Shown piece by piece: positions 24,994 to 36,219 of a stretch of DNA of 64,000 nt. The notes beneath the pieces were generated by a model. The model did not search any database. It was not told where the DNA came from and saw only the letters and a list, made by a program, of their open reading frames with translations. The stretch comes from Noviherbaspirillum galbum. GTDB lineage: Bacteria > Pseudomonadota > Gammaproteobacteria > Burkholderiales > Burkholderiaceae_D. Made by a program: the position numbers and the translations under genes. The number at the start of each line of letters is the position of its first letter. The first letter of the stretch is position 1. The DNA lies in contig NZ_JAAIVB010000080.1 of assembly GCF_010974945.1 (NCBI RefSeq), forward strand, positions 35,318 to 99,317. The letters are read 5' to 3'.

Positions 24994-27213
24994 CTAGGGC
25001 GGACTTGTCCTGGCCGGCTTGCGCCATGCCGCGAGGTCGTCCCGGATGCGGCGGACCACGGCATGCCAGTCTTCCGATGGCGGCTGGCGATAGAGGCGCA
25101 TCACGCCGGGATACCAGGGAGAGTCGTCGCGCCCGTGCAGCCAGCGCCAGTCGGTATTTCGCCAGGGCAGCATGACCCAGCAAGGCTTGCCGAGCGCGCC
25201 GGCGAGGTGGGCGATGGACGTGTCTACGCAGATGACCAGGTCGAGCTGCGACACGATGGCCGCGGTGTCGCCGAAATCGTCGATCAGCGGTCCCAGGTCG
25301 AGCAAGGGAAGCCTGGCGTCGAGTTCCACGCGTTCTTCCTTTTCCATGCCGCGCTGCAGGCTCACGTAGCTGACCCCCGGCACCGTCCAGAGCGGCGCGA
25401 GGACATCCAGGCCGGAGAGGGAACGGAAGGCGTCGTTGCCATGGCCGGCGTTGCCCTTCCAGACCAGGCCGACCCGGCATCCCTGCGGCAGGCGGTGGCG
25501 CCAGCGCTCCATCCGGGCCGACGTGGCGTGGAGGTAGGGGAGCGCGGCAGGGATCGCGCCGGCTCGCACCTGCAGGTGCAGCGCCAGGCTGGCGATGAAG
25601 CTCCAGCAGTCATGCCGCGCCAGATGTGCCATGGCTTCTTCGACGGTCTGCACGTGGTCGATGCCTGCCATCGACTGGAAAAGGGGAGCGAGCGGCGCCT
25701 TGCAGACCAGCGTGACGCGCCGGGCGCCGGCGGCCTTGAGCATCGGCACGAAGCGGGCGAACTGGATCTCGTCGCCGGCGCCCTGTTCCGGCCACACGAG
25801 GATGTCCTTGCCGGCGAGGCTCTCGCCGTTCCAGCGCGGGAAGGGAAAGGAAGGGGCGTCGGCGATCACCGTTTCCAGCGTCTTGTCGTACCGCGTCTCG
25901 GCCAATGCCCAGCCTTCCTCGAACCGGCCCAGTTTCAGCAGCAGCAGACCGAGGTTCCAGCGTGCTTCGGGCAGGTCGGGATGCGCCTCGATGACGGCGC
26001 GATACCGTTGTTCCGCCTCCGCGTGGCGATGCGTGTTGTGCAGGAAGGTGGCGTAGGCATTGGCGATCAGGGCATGGTCCGGGGCAAGTTCCAGCGCCTT
26101 CTGAAAGGCTGCCTCGGCTTCCTGCAGGCGCGGCCCATGCTGCAGCGCGAGGGCGAGCATGCGCTGCGCTTCGGCGGAACCGGGATCGCGCGCCGCCAGC
26201 GCGCGCAATCTGGTTGCCGCCTCGCCATGTCGCCTCGCGTTGTGGAGCAGCGAGCCGAGGTTGTAGAGCGCGGCGGTATCGTCCGGGTTGATGGCGAGCG
26301 CCCGTTCGAGGGCGGCTTCGGCCTCCGGAAGCTGCTGCCGAAGCCTGAGGATCGCGCCGAGGTTAGCGTGCAGTTCCGCGCTGCCGGGATCGCGCGCGAG
26401 CGCGCGTTCCAGCACGGACTGCGCTTCCTGCAGGCGCTTGCGGCGCGCATGCAGGCTGGCGAGATTGACCGCCGCTTCCGTCAGCGCCGGCTGGACGTCC
26501 AGCGCCTGTTGCAACGCCGCCAGCGCATCCTCTTCCCTGCCCTGGACGTCCCTCAGCATGCCGAGGGTGACCAGCGCCATGGCATGCCGCGGATTCAGCG
26601 CCAAGCTTTGCATGATGCTGCGATCGGCCGCGTCGAGTTCCTTCAGATGCAACAGGACCAGCGCGAGGTTCTGGTGCGCATCGGCGAAATCGGGCGCGAT
26701 CCTGGTGGCTTCCTCGAACCGGTCCCGCGCCTCCTGCCAGCGCTGGCGCATGCGCAGGACCACGCCCAGGTTGTTGTGCGCCTGCGCGTACGCCGGCCTG
26801 ATCGCCACCGCGTTGCGGTACCAGTGCTCGGCCTCGTCGAGGTTCTTCAGATCCTGCCACAGGGCGCCGAAGTTGAAGCTGGCTTCGGAATAGTCCGGCC
26901 GCCGGGCGAGGGCGTGGCGGAAGGCGGTTTCCGCCTGCGCCGGGCGGCCGGTCTTCTGGTAAAGGATGCCGAGGTTGTTGTGGATGAGCGCATGATCGGG
27001 GTCGACCTGCAAGGCCCGCGTCCAGTGGGCTTCCGCTTCGTCCAGCCGCCCGAGGGCGTGGGCGCAGGCGGCGGCCAGGTTGAGCGCCGCGACCGTGTCG
27101 CGCTGCGCCGGGGGCAATGCCGACAGGCGCCGCAGCGCGTCGGCATGGGCTCCTTGCTGGAACAGGGCGAACGCGGCATCGAGTGCGGGGCTTCCAGAGG
27201 CGGGCGTCGGCAT
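24994..27213 (-). CDS. TPR-repeat protein fused to a GT9/heptosyltransferase-like glycosyltransferase domain
   Basis: 739 aa. From about residue 10 to 430 the protein consists of roughly twelve 34-residue TPR units (for example ALIHNNLGILYQKTGRPAQA and AQAHNNLGVVLRMRQRWQEA). The C-terminal third has glycosyltransferase features: ILVWPEQGAGDEIQFARFVP, VGLVWKGNAGHGND, and CVDTSIAHLAGALGKPCWVM followed by a DWRW motif. This fits the GT9/heptosyltransferase-like domain found in many bacterial TPR proteins. The substrate is unknown; protein or surface-glycan glycosylation is plausible, and pilin modification would be speculation based on the neighbourhood. No signal peptide, so it is probably cytoplasmic. 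Confidence 0.82.
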   Translation of the reverse strand: MPTPASGSPALDAAFALFQQGAHADALRRLSALPPAQRDTVAALNLAAACAHALGRLDEAEAHWTRALQVDPDHALIHNNLGILYQKTGRPAQAETAFRHALARRPDYSEASFNFGALWQDLKNLDEAEHWYRNAVAIRPAYAQAHNNLGVVLRMRQRWQEARDRFEEATRIAPDFADAHQNLALVLLHLKELDAADRSIMQSLALNPRHAMALVTLGMLRDVQGREEDALAALQQALDVQPALTEAAVNLASLHARRKRLQEAQSVLERALARDPGSAELHANLGAILRLRQQLPEAEAALERALAINPDDTAALYNLGSLLHNARRHGEAATRLRALAARDPGSAEAQRMLALALQHGPRLQEAEAAFQKALELAPDHALIANAYATFLHNTHRHAEAEQRYRAVIEAHPDLPEARWNLGLLLLKLGRFEEGWALAETRYDKTLETVIADAPSFPFPRWNGESLAGKDILVWPEQGAGDEIQFARFVPMLKAAGARRVTLVCKAPLAPLFQSMAGIDHVQTVEEAMAHLARHDCWSFIASLALHLQVRAGAIPAALPYLHATSARMERWRHRLPQGCRVGLVWKGNAGHGNDAFRSLSGLDVLAPLWTVPGVSYVSLQRGMEKEERVELDARLPLLDLGPLIDDFGDTAAIVSQLDLVICVDTSIAHLAGALGKPCWVMLPWRNTDWRWLHGRDDSPWYPGVMRLYRQPPSEDWHAVVRRIRDDLAAWRKPARTSPP

Positions 27214-27266
27214 GTCGGTTCCTGGGGGAAAGTCTCGTTTCCCATCCTAACACCGGCCTACCGGGG

Positions 27267-27297
27267 AAAAACGGCGCCCGCCGGAATATGGGCGCCG
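27267..27297 (-). terminator. Rho-independent terminator after glpR
   Basis: On the minus strand an 8-bp stem CGGCGCCC/GGGCGCCG is followed by five T residues (A-run at 27267-27271 on the plus strand). It sits between the glpR stop and the TPR gene start, so the two genes are probably separate transcripts. Confidence 0.82.
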
Positions 27298-27343
27298 GGC
27301 GCCGCGGAGTGTTGGAAAACGAGCGCCGGACGGGGCGATGGCC

Positions 27344-28105
27344 TCAGGGCGCTACCACCACCTTCACCTGCGCTTCGCGGAGCACGGCCTGCAAGGCTTC
27401 CGGCGGCTTGGCGTCGGTAAACAGCAGGTCGACCTGCGAGAGATGCGCCATGCGCACCAGCGCCGGGCGGCCGAACTTGGCATGGTCCGCCACCAGCCAC
27501 ACCTGGCGCGACTGCTCGATGATGGCCTGCGCCACCTTCACCTCGCGCGCGTCGAAGTCGCGCAGCGTGCCGTCCTCCTCGATGCTCGAGATGCCGATGA
27601 TGCCGATGTCCACCTTGAACTGGCGGATGAAGTCGATGGTCTGCTCGCCGACGATGCCCTTGTCGCGCCCGCGCACCACGCCGCCGGCAATGATCACCTC
27701 CGAGGCGGGATTGTCGGCCAGCGTGGCAGCAACGTTGAGGTTGTTGGTGACGACGCGCAGGCCCTGGTGGCGCACCAGGGCGCGCGCCACTTCCTCGGTG
27801 GTGGTGCCGATGTTGATGAGCAGCGAGCAGCCCGCGGGAACCTGCGCCGCCACCGCCTGGGCGATGCGCCGTTTGGCGTCGCTGTTCATCACCTGGCGCT
27901 GGCGGTAGTCGATGTTCTCGACCGACGACGGCAGGCCGACACCGCCGTGGTAACGCGCCAGCAGGCGCGCCTCTTCCATCATCTTGACGTCGCGCCGCAC
28001 GGTCTGCGGCGTCACGTCGAGCTCCTGCGCCAGTTCCTCGACCGACATGGTGACCCGCTTGCGGACCACCTCGAGAAGCTGTCTTTGACGTGGATTAAGA
28101 GTCAT
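27344..28105 (-). CDS. glpR: DeoR-family regulator GlpR (glycerol-3-phosphate repressor)
   Basis: 253 aa. An N-terminal winged helix (about 1-57; LNPRQRQLLEVV, the recognition region LDVTPQTVRRDVKMM, and ARYHGGVGLPSS) is typical of DeoR/GlpR regulators. The sugar-phosphate-sensing domain has LLINIGTTTEEVARAL, VVTNNLNVA and the SSIEEDGTLRDFD segment. In known systems glycerol-3-phosphate releases the repressor. The gene diverges from glpD, and repeated ACGAAAAC half-sites lie in the shared promoter region, which supports autoregulation plus control of the glp operon. Confidence 0.92.
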   Translation of the reverse strand: MTLNPRQRQLLEVVRKRVTMSVEELAQELDVTPQTVRRDVKMMEEARLLARYHGGVGLPSSVENIDYRQRQVMNSDAKRRIAQAVAAQVPAGCSLLINIGTTTEEVARALVRHQGLRVVTNNLNVAATLADNPASEVIIAGGVVRGRDKGIVGEQTIDFIRQFKVDIGIIGISSIEEDGTLRDFDAREVKVAQAIIEQSRQVWLVADHAKFGRPALVRMAHLSQVDLLFTDAKPPEALQAVLREAQVKVVVAP

Positions 28106-28152
28106 GCAAGTTTCCCCAGAAGATCAGCCCAAACACTCTACACTTTCACCGA

Positions 28153-28207
28153 AACGAAAACAAACGAAAACATAAGCAGCATGTTACTGTTGGAATTTGT
28201 TCGTTTT
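28153..28207. promoter_or_regulatory. Probable GlpR operator region between glpR and glpD
   Basis: Two direct half-sites AACGAAAAC (28153-28161 and 28163-28171) and an inverted TTCGTTTT (28200-28207). The TTCG/CGAA core matches known GlpR/DeoR operators. The position between divergent starts allows control of both genes. Confidence 0.65.
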
Positions 28208-28264
28208 TTGCGATATCCCATGAAATTGCGCATCTTACCCGGTTTTCTTAGGAGCAACGAAACC

Positions 28265-29839
28265 TTGTCCAGCGGTCATGCAGGCGGCGGCGAACGCCAA
28301 CTCGAATGCGACCTCCTCATCGTGGGCGGCGGCATCAATGGCGCCGGCATCGCGCGGGACGCCGCCGGCCGGGGCCTGTCGGTCGTGCTCTGCGAGAAGG
28401 ACGACCTTGCCTCGCATACCTCGTCGGCGTCCACCAAGCTGATCCATGGCGGCCTGCGCTACCTGGAATACTATGAATTCAACCTGGTGCGCAAGGCGCT
28501 GGTCGAGCGCGAGGTGCTGCTGCAGTCGGCGCCGCACATCATGTGGCCGCTGCGCTTCGTCATGCCGCATGACAAGGGCTTGCGCCCGTCCTGGATGATC
28601 CGCATCGGCCTGTTCCTGTACGACATCCTCGGCAAGCGCGAAATCCTGCCGGGGTCGCGCAGCGTCGACCTGCGCCAGCATCCCGCCGGCGAGCCGCTCA
28701 AGCCGGCCTATGCCGGACGGGGCTACATCTATTCCGACGGCTGGGTGGACGACGCCCGGCTGGTGGTGCTCAACGCCGTCGACGCGGCGGAGAAGGGCGC
28801 CCGCATCCTCACGCGCACCGCCTGCGAATCCCTGGAACGCCAGGGCGGCGGCTGGCTGGCGCGCCTGCGTTCGCCGTCCGGCCCGGTCACCGTGCGTGCC
28901 CGCGGCGTGGTCAATGCCGCCGGCCCGTGGACCGCGCATTTCCTGCAGCAGGCCGCGCAGCAGCCATCCACCAAGTCGCTGCGCCTCATCAAGGGCAGCC
29001 ACATCGTCGTCAGGAAGCTGTTCGACCATCCTTACGCCTACATCTTCCAGCATCCCGACGGCCGCATCGTGTTCGCGATCCCGTACGAGCAGGACTTCAC
29101 CCTGATCGGCACGACCGACATCGATTACCAGGGCGACGTCGACAAGGTGGCGATCGAGCAAAGCGAAATCGACTATCTCTGCACCCTCAGCAGCCGCTAC
29201 TTCAAGAAAGACATTACCCCGGGCGACGTGGTCTGGACCTATTCCGGCGTGCGGCCGCTGGTCGAGGACGAAGCCGCCAGCGCCTCGGCGGTCACGCGCG
29301 ACTACCGGCTGGAACTGGAAGGAAAGGACGAGAGCGAGGGCGCGCCCCTGCTGTCGGTCTTCGGCGGCAAGATCACGACCTTCCGCAAGCTGGCCGAGGA
29401 AGCGGTCGACATGATCGCGCCGCGGCTGGGCGTGTCGCAGGGCGCATGGACGGCCAAGGCCTGCCTGCCGGGCGGCGACCTGTACGGCGACCAGCCGAAC
29501 GCCCGCGGCGTGACCGAATTCGACGCCTTCGCCGCCGGCCTGCGCGATCGTTATCCCTGGCTGTCCGCGCCGCTGGCGACACGCTACGCGCGCGCCTACG
29601 GCACCCGCGTGCACCGCCTGCTGGAAGGCAGGCAAGGCCTGGCCGGCATGGGAGAAGAGGTGGCGCCCGGATTGTTCGAAGCCGAGATCGATTACCTCGT
29701 GCGCGAGGAATGGGCCATGACCGCGCGCGACATCCTGTGGCGCCGGTCGAAACTCGGCCTGCACCTGCCGCCCGGCACCGAAGCAAGGCTCGACGCCTGG
29801 CTGCAGGAAAGAAGGAAAACGGAAGCCCTGGCACGCTGA
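28265..29839 (+). CDS. glpD: Aerobic glycerol-3-phosphate dehydrogenase
   Basis: FAD-dependent inner-membrane enzyme that oxidises glycerol-3-phosphate to dihydroxyacetone phosphate and passes electrons to quinone. The FAD fold is in DLLIVGGGINGAGIARDAAG, followed by STKLIHGGLRYLE, the substrate region GVRPLVEDE and FGGKITTFRKLAEEA. I prefer the TTG at 28265 (524 aa) because AGGAGC at 28250-28255 precedes it at a good distance; ATG codons at 28220 and 28181 are in frame but lie near or inside the operator region and would add a poorly conserved tail. It is the first gene of the glycerol operon, and the ATPase gene follows after 33 bp. Confidence 0.95.
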   Translation: MSSGHAGGGERQLECDLLIVGGGINGAGIARDAAGRGLSVVLCEKDDLASHTSSASTKLIHGGLRYLEYYEFNLVRKALVEREVLLQSAPHIMWPLRFVMPHDKGLRPSWMIRIGLFLYDILGKREILPGSRSVDLRQHPAGEPLKPAYAGRGYIYSDGWVDDARLVVLNAVDAAEKGARILTRTACESLERQGGGWLARLRSPSGPVTVRARGVVNAAGPWTAHFLQQAAQQPSTKSLRLIKGSHIVVRKLFDHPYAYIFQHPDGRIVFAIPYEQDFTLIGTTDIDYQGDVDKVAIEQSEIDYLCTLSSRYFKKDITPGDVVWTYSGVRPLVEDEAASASAVTRDYRLELEGKDESEGAPLLSVFGGKITTFRKLAEEAVDMIAPRLGVSQGAWTAKACLPGGDLYGDQPNARGVTEFDAFAAGLRDRYPWLSAPLATRYARAYGTRVHRLLEGRQGLAGMGEEVAPGLFEAEIDYLVREEWAMTARDILWRRSKLGLHLPPGTEARLDAWLQERRKTEALAR

Positions 29840-29872
29840 ACACACCCGAAAAAAAACGATGGAGGAAGACAA

Positions 29873-30985
<1,113 letters not shown>

Positions 30986-30987
30986 AC

Positions 30988-32073
30988 ATGGCACGCATCG
31001 AATTCGTCGACCTGGCCCATGCCTACCGTCCCGATCCTTCCTCACCGGCCGACTATGCGCTGCGGCCCATGAGCATGCAATGGGACGACGGCGGCGCCTA
31101 TGCCTTGCTCGGACCCTCGGGCTGCGGCAAGACCACCTTGCTGAACATCATTTCCGGCCTGGTGCGGCCCTCGCGCGGCAGCGTGCTCTTCGATGGCAAG
31201 GACGTCACCGGCCTCCCGCCCGAGCAGCGCAACATCGCGCAGGTGTTTCAGTTCCCGGTCATCTACGACACCATGACGGTGTTCGACAACCTCGCCTTCC
31301 CCCTGCGCAACCGGAACTGGAAGACCGCCGACATCAACAAACGGGTGCAGCAGGTGGCCGCCATGCTCGAACTCAGCGCCGACCTGAAGCACCGCGCCAG
31401 CGGACTGTCCGCCGATGCCAAGCAAAAGATCTCGCTCGGCCGCGGACTGGTGCGCCCCGACGTGGCCGCGGTGCTGTTCGACGAGCCGCTGACGGTGATC
31501 GATCCCCACCTCAAGTGGCTGCTGCGACGCAAGCTCAAGGAAATCCACCACGAACTCAAGCTGTCGCTGATCTATGTCACGCACGACCAGATCGAGGCGC
31601 TCACCTTCGCCGACAGGGTGGTGGTGATGACGCAGGGCGAAGTCGTGCAGTCCGGGTCGGCGCAGGAACTGTTCGAGGAGCCGGCGCATACCTTCGTCGG
31701 CTACTTCATCGGCAATCCCGGCATGAATCTCCTGCCGTGCAGGATCGGCGACGGCATGGCGATGATCGATGGCGGCGCCATTCCGCTCGACCCGCGGGCC
31801 GCCGCCGCGCTGGCGGGCGCCCAGGGCAGGGTGACGCTGGGCATCCGTCCCGAATTCGTCGAATGCAACGCCGCGCCCGGCGCCGGCGCCATCGCGGCGT
31901 CGGTGGTGGCGGTACGCGACCTCGGCACGCATTGCCTCGCGACATTCCAGGTCGGCGCGCAGACCGTCGCCGCCAAGCTGCGGCACATCGACGCCCGCAC
32001 CGGCGACCAGGCATGGCTGCGGCTGCCGGCGGAGCGGACCCTGTATTACGTGGACGACAAGCGGGTGGCATGA
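30988..32073 (+). CDS. glpT: Glycerol ABC transporter ATP-binding subunit GlpT
   Basis: Second nucleotide-binding subunit, 361 aa. Walker A GPSGCGKTT, Q-loop VFQFPVIYDTM, Walker B AAVLFDEPL and H-loop YVTHDQIEAL are intact, but the ABC signature is degenerate: LSADAKQKISLGRGL replaces LSGGQ, and the D-loop reads TVID. Together with GlpS this predicts one competent ATP site (GlpT Walker/His plus GlpS signature) and one degenerate site. The C-terminal TOBE-like domain has LGIRPEF. It is not the E. coli glycerol-3-phosphate antiporter that shares the name GlpT. Confidence 0.9.
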   Translation: MARIEFVDLAHAYRPDPSSPADYALRPMSMQWDDGGAYALLGPSGCGKTTLLNIISGLVRPSRGSVLFDGKDVTGLPPEQRNIAQVFQFPVIYDTMTVFDNLAFPLRNRNWKTADINKRVQQVAAMLELSADLKHRASGLSADAKQKISLGRGLVRPDVAAVLFDEPLTVIDPHLKWLLRRKLKEIHHELKLSLIYVTHDQIEALTFADRVVVMTQGEVVQSGSAQELFEEPAHTFVGYFIGNPGMNLLPCRIGDGMAMIDGGAIPLDPRAAAALAGAQGRVTLGIRPEFVECNAAPGAGAIAASVVAVRDLGTHCLATFQVGAQTVAAKLRHIDARTGDQAWLRLPAERTLYYVDDKRVA

Positions 32074-32122
32074 GGACGCCGCGAACGCAAGCGGCAAGGC
32101 CGCAACCGAGGAAAGACAAGAC

Positions 32123-33795
<1,673 letters not shown>

Positions 33796-33796
33796 A

Positions 33797-34084
33797 ATGG
33801 AAGGCAACCTGTTTTCGTGGATGGCGTGGACGCCGCCGGTCGCCATCTTCTTCACCGCCGTGGTGCTGATGCTGGTCGGCATGACGGTCTGGGAACTCCG
33901 TTCCCCGGCGGTCGAGCGCCGCGGCTTCCTGCCGATCCCCACGACGCGCGGCGACCGCCTGTTCATCGGCCTGCTGGCCGCGGCCTACGTCAACCTGATC
34001 TGGGCCGGCGTCACCGACCTCGATCAAACGATCGGCGCCGCGGTGGGATTCGTGGTGCTGCTCGTCGTGATGCGCTGGGGCTGA
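33797..34084 (+). CDS. glpU: Small integral membrane protein GlpU (DUF2160)
   Basis: 95 aa with three hydrophobic segments: VAIFFTAVVLMLVGMTVW, LFIGLLAAAYVNLIWAGV and AAVGFVVLLVVMRW. It matches the DUF2160 family that accompanies rhizobial-type glycerol transporters; its role in the complex is not known. It lies one base after glpQ, in the same operon. Confidence 0.82.
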   Translation: MEGNLFSWMAWTPPVAIFFTAVVLMLVGMTVWELRSPAVERRGFLPIPTTRGDRLFIGLLAAAYVNLIWAGVTDLDQTIGAAVGFVVLLVVMRWG

Positions 34085-34195
34085 GGGCGGCAACGACGGG
34101 ATGCAGGGCTCAAGGATTGACAACAACGCCTGGCGGGATTCTTCCCCACCGTCATGCGCCGATCAACGAGGGAAGGTGACAACAAAGGTGGAGAT

Positions 34196-35923
34196 ATGAA
34201 ACTCAGATTGACAGTGTTTGCCGCCGCGGCCCTTCTGGCCTCCGGCGCTTCCCATGCCGACATGAAGGCCGCCGAAAAATGGGTGGGGTCGGAATTCACG
34301 CCTTCCAGCCTGTCGAAGCAACAGCAGCTCGATGAAATGAAATGGTTCATCGAGGCCGCCGACAAGCTCAAGAAGAAAGGCATCAACGAAATCAACGTGG
34401 TTTCCGAAACCATCGACACCCACGTCTACGAATCCAAGACGCTGGCCAAGGCGTTCGAAGAGATCACCGGCATCAAGGTCAAGCATGACATCATCCAGGA
34501 AGGCGACCTGGTGGAGAAGCTGCAGACCTCGATGCAGGCCGGCAAGAGCATCTATGACGGCTGGATCTCGGACTCCGACCTGATCGGCACCCATTACCGC
34601 TATGGCGTGATCCTGCCGCTGTCCGACTACATGAGCGGCGAGGGCAAGGAATACACCAACCCCGGGCTCGACCTGAAGGACTTCATCGGCACCAGCTTCA
34701 CGACCGCGCCGGACGGCAAGCTGTACCAGCTTCCCGACCAGCAGTTCGCCAACCTCTACTGGTTCCGCGCCGACTGGTTCGCGCGCAAGGACCTGCAGGA
34801 CAAGTTCAAGGCCAAGTACGGCTACGACCTCGGCGTGCCGCAGAACTGGTCGGCCTATGAAGACATCGCCGAATTCTTCACCAACGACGTCAAGGAAGTC
34901 GACGGCAAGAAAGTCTTCGGCCACATGGACTACGGCAAGAAGGACCCCTCCCTCGGATGGCGCTTCACCGATGCCTGGCTGTCGATGGCGGGCAGCGCCG
35001 ACAAGGGCATTCCCAACGGCCTGCCGGTGGACGAGTGGGGCATCCGCGTCGCCAACGACAAGTGCACGCCGGTCGGCGCCTCGGTGTCGCGCGGCGGCGC
35101 GACCAACTCCCCTGCCGCCGTTTACGCGCTCACCAAGTATGTCGACTGGATGAAGAAGTACGCGCCGCCCGAAGCCACCGGCATGACCTTCTCCGAGGCC
35201 GGACCCGTTCCTGCCCAGGGCCAGGTCGCGCAGCAGGTGTTCTGGTACACCGCCTTCACCGCCGCCATGACCAAGAAGGGCCTGCCGGTGGTCAATGCCG
35301 ACGGCACGCCGAAGTGGCGCATGGCGCCGTCGCCGCACGGCCCGTACTGGAAGGACGGTATGCAGAACGGCTACCAGGACGTGGGTTCCTGGACCTTCTT
35401 CAAGTCCACCCCGGCCGAGCGCCGCGCCGCCGCCTGGCTGTATGCGCAGTTCGTGACCTCCAAGACGGTGTCGCTGAAGAAGTCCATTACCGGGCTGACC
35501 TTCATCCGTGACTCCGACATCAAGCATGACTACTTCACCCAGCATGCCAACGAGTACGGCGGACTGATCGAGTTCTACCGCAGCCCGGCGCGCGTCGCCT
35601 GGACGCCTACCGGCAACAACGTGCCGGATTATCCGAAGCTCGCCCAGCTCTGGTGGAAGAACGTTGCCACCGCTGTCACCGGCGAAAAGACGCCGCAAGC
35701 CGCGATGGACAGCCTGGCCGACGAGATGGATCAGGTGATGGGCCGCCTGCAGCGCGCCGGCATGAAGAACTGCGCGCCCAAGCTCAATGAAAAGGGCGAT
35801 CCGAACAAGTGGCTGTCGGACAAAGGCGCGCCCTGGAAGAAGCTGGCGAACGAGAAGCCGAAGGGCGAGACGATTGCGTATGAGAAGCTGCTGCAGGCGT
35901 GGAAGGAGGGCAGGGTGAAATAA
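34196..35923 (+). CDS. glpV: Glycerol ABC transporter periplasmic substrate-binding protein GlpV
   Basis: Periplasmic solute-binding protein of 575 aa, large for the family-1 extracellular fold. I chose ATG 34196 (after GGTGGAGAT) because it creates a clean signal peptide, MKLRLTVFAAAALLASGASHA, with cleavage before DMKAAEKW. The mature protein has the domain closure segments EGDLVEKLQTSMQAG, QLPDQQFANLYWFRADWF and WTFFKSTPAERRAAAWLY. Tryptophans and tyrosines are abundant, as expected for polyol binding. It is the last gene of the transporter set and is followed by repeat A2 and then glpK. Confidence 0.92.
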   Translation: MKLRLTVFAAAALLASGASHADMKAAEKWVGSEFTPSSLSKQQQLDEMKWFIEAADKLKKKGINEINVVSETIDTHVYESKTLAKAFEEITGIKVKHDIIQEGDLVEKLQTSMQAGKSIYDGWISDSDLIGTHYRYGVILPLSDYMSGEGKEYTNPGLDLKDFIGTSFTTAPDGKLYQLPDQQFANLYWFRADWFARKDLQDKFKAKYGYDLGVPQNWSAYEDIAEFFTNDVKEVDGKKVFGHMDYGKKDPSLGWRFTDAWLSMAGSADKGIPNGLPVDEWGIRVANDKCTPVGASVSRGGATNSPAAVYALTKYVDWMKKYAPPEATGMTFSEAGPVPAQGQVAQQVFWYTAFTAAMTKKGLPVVNADGTPKWRMAPSPHGPYWKDGMQNGYQDVGSWTFFKSTPAERRAAAWLYAQFVTSKTVSLKKSITGLTFIRDSDIKHDYFTQHANEYGGLIEFYRSPARVAWTPTGNNVPDYPKLAQLWWKNVATAVTGEKTPQAAMDSLADEMDQVMGRLQRAGMKNCAPKLNEKGDPNKWLSDKGAPWKKLANEKPKGETIAYEKLLQAWKEGRVK

Positions 35924-35941
35924 CCCGCGCAGCGCATTTCA

Positions 35942-36120
35942 CGCCCTCCCTTTCAAGGGGAGGGCGGGGGTGGGGATGGGTTTCGGTCGCAAGCAAAGAA
36001 CAGCATTAACATCGCCAGCAAACCAAGAAAAGCGTTCGAATCGTCAGCGAAGCCAAGACTGCCCTTTGCTCGCACCGGAAACCCATCCCCACCCTGACCC
36101 TCCCCTTGAAGGGGAGGGGA
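35942..36120. repeat. Repeat A, copy 2
   Basis: Same outer arms as copy 1: CCCTCCCTTTCAAGGGGAGG with GGGGTGGGGATGGGTTTC on the left, and GAAACCCATCCCCACC through CCCCTTGAAGGGGAGGGG inverted on the right. The interior starts AAGCAAAGAACAGCATTAAC and is about 30 bp longer than in copies 1 and 3. A weaker related palindrome (CCCTTGACGGGGAGGGAG) follows at about 36131-36148. It separates glpV from glpK. Confidence 0.9.
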
Positions 36121-36219
36121 GGAATTGGCGCCCTTGACGGGGAGGGAGTTAGACGGAGCTTCGCTTGCAGTAAATCGCATTAGAATCACCACAACCATAA
36201 CAACGCCCGGGAGACTCCA

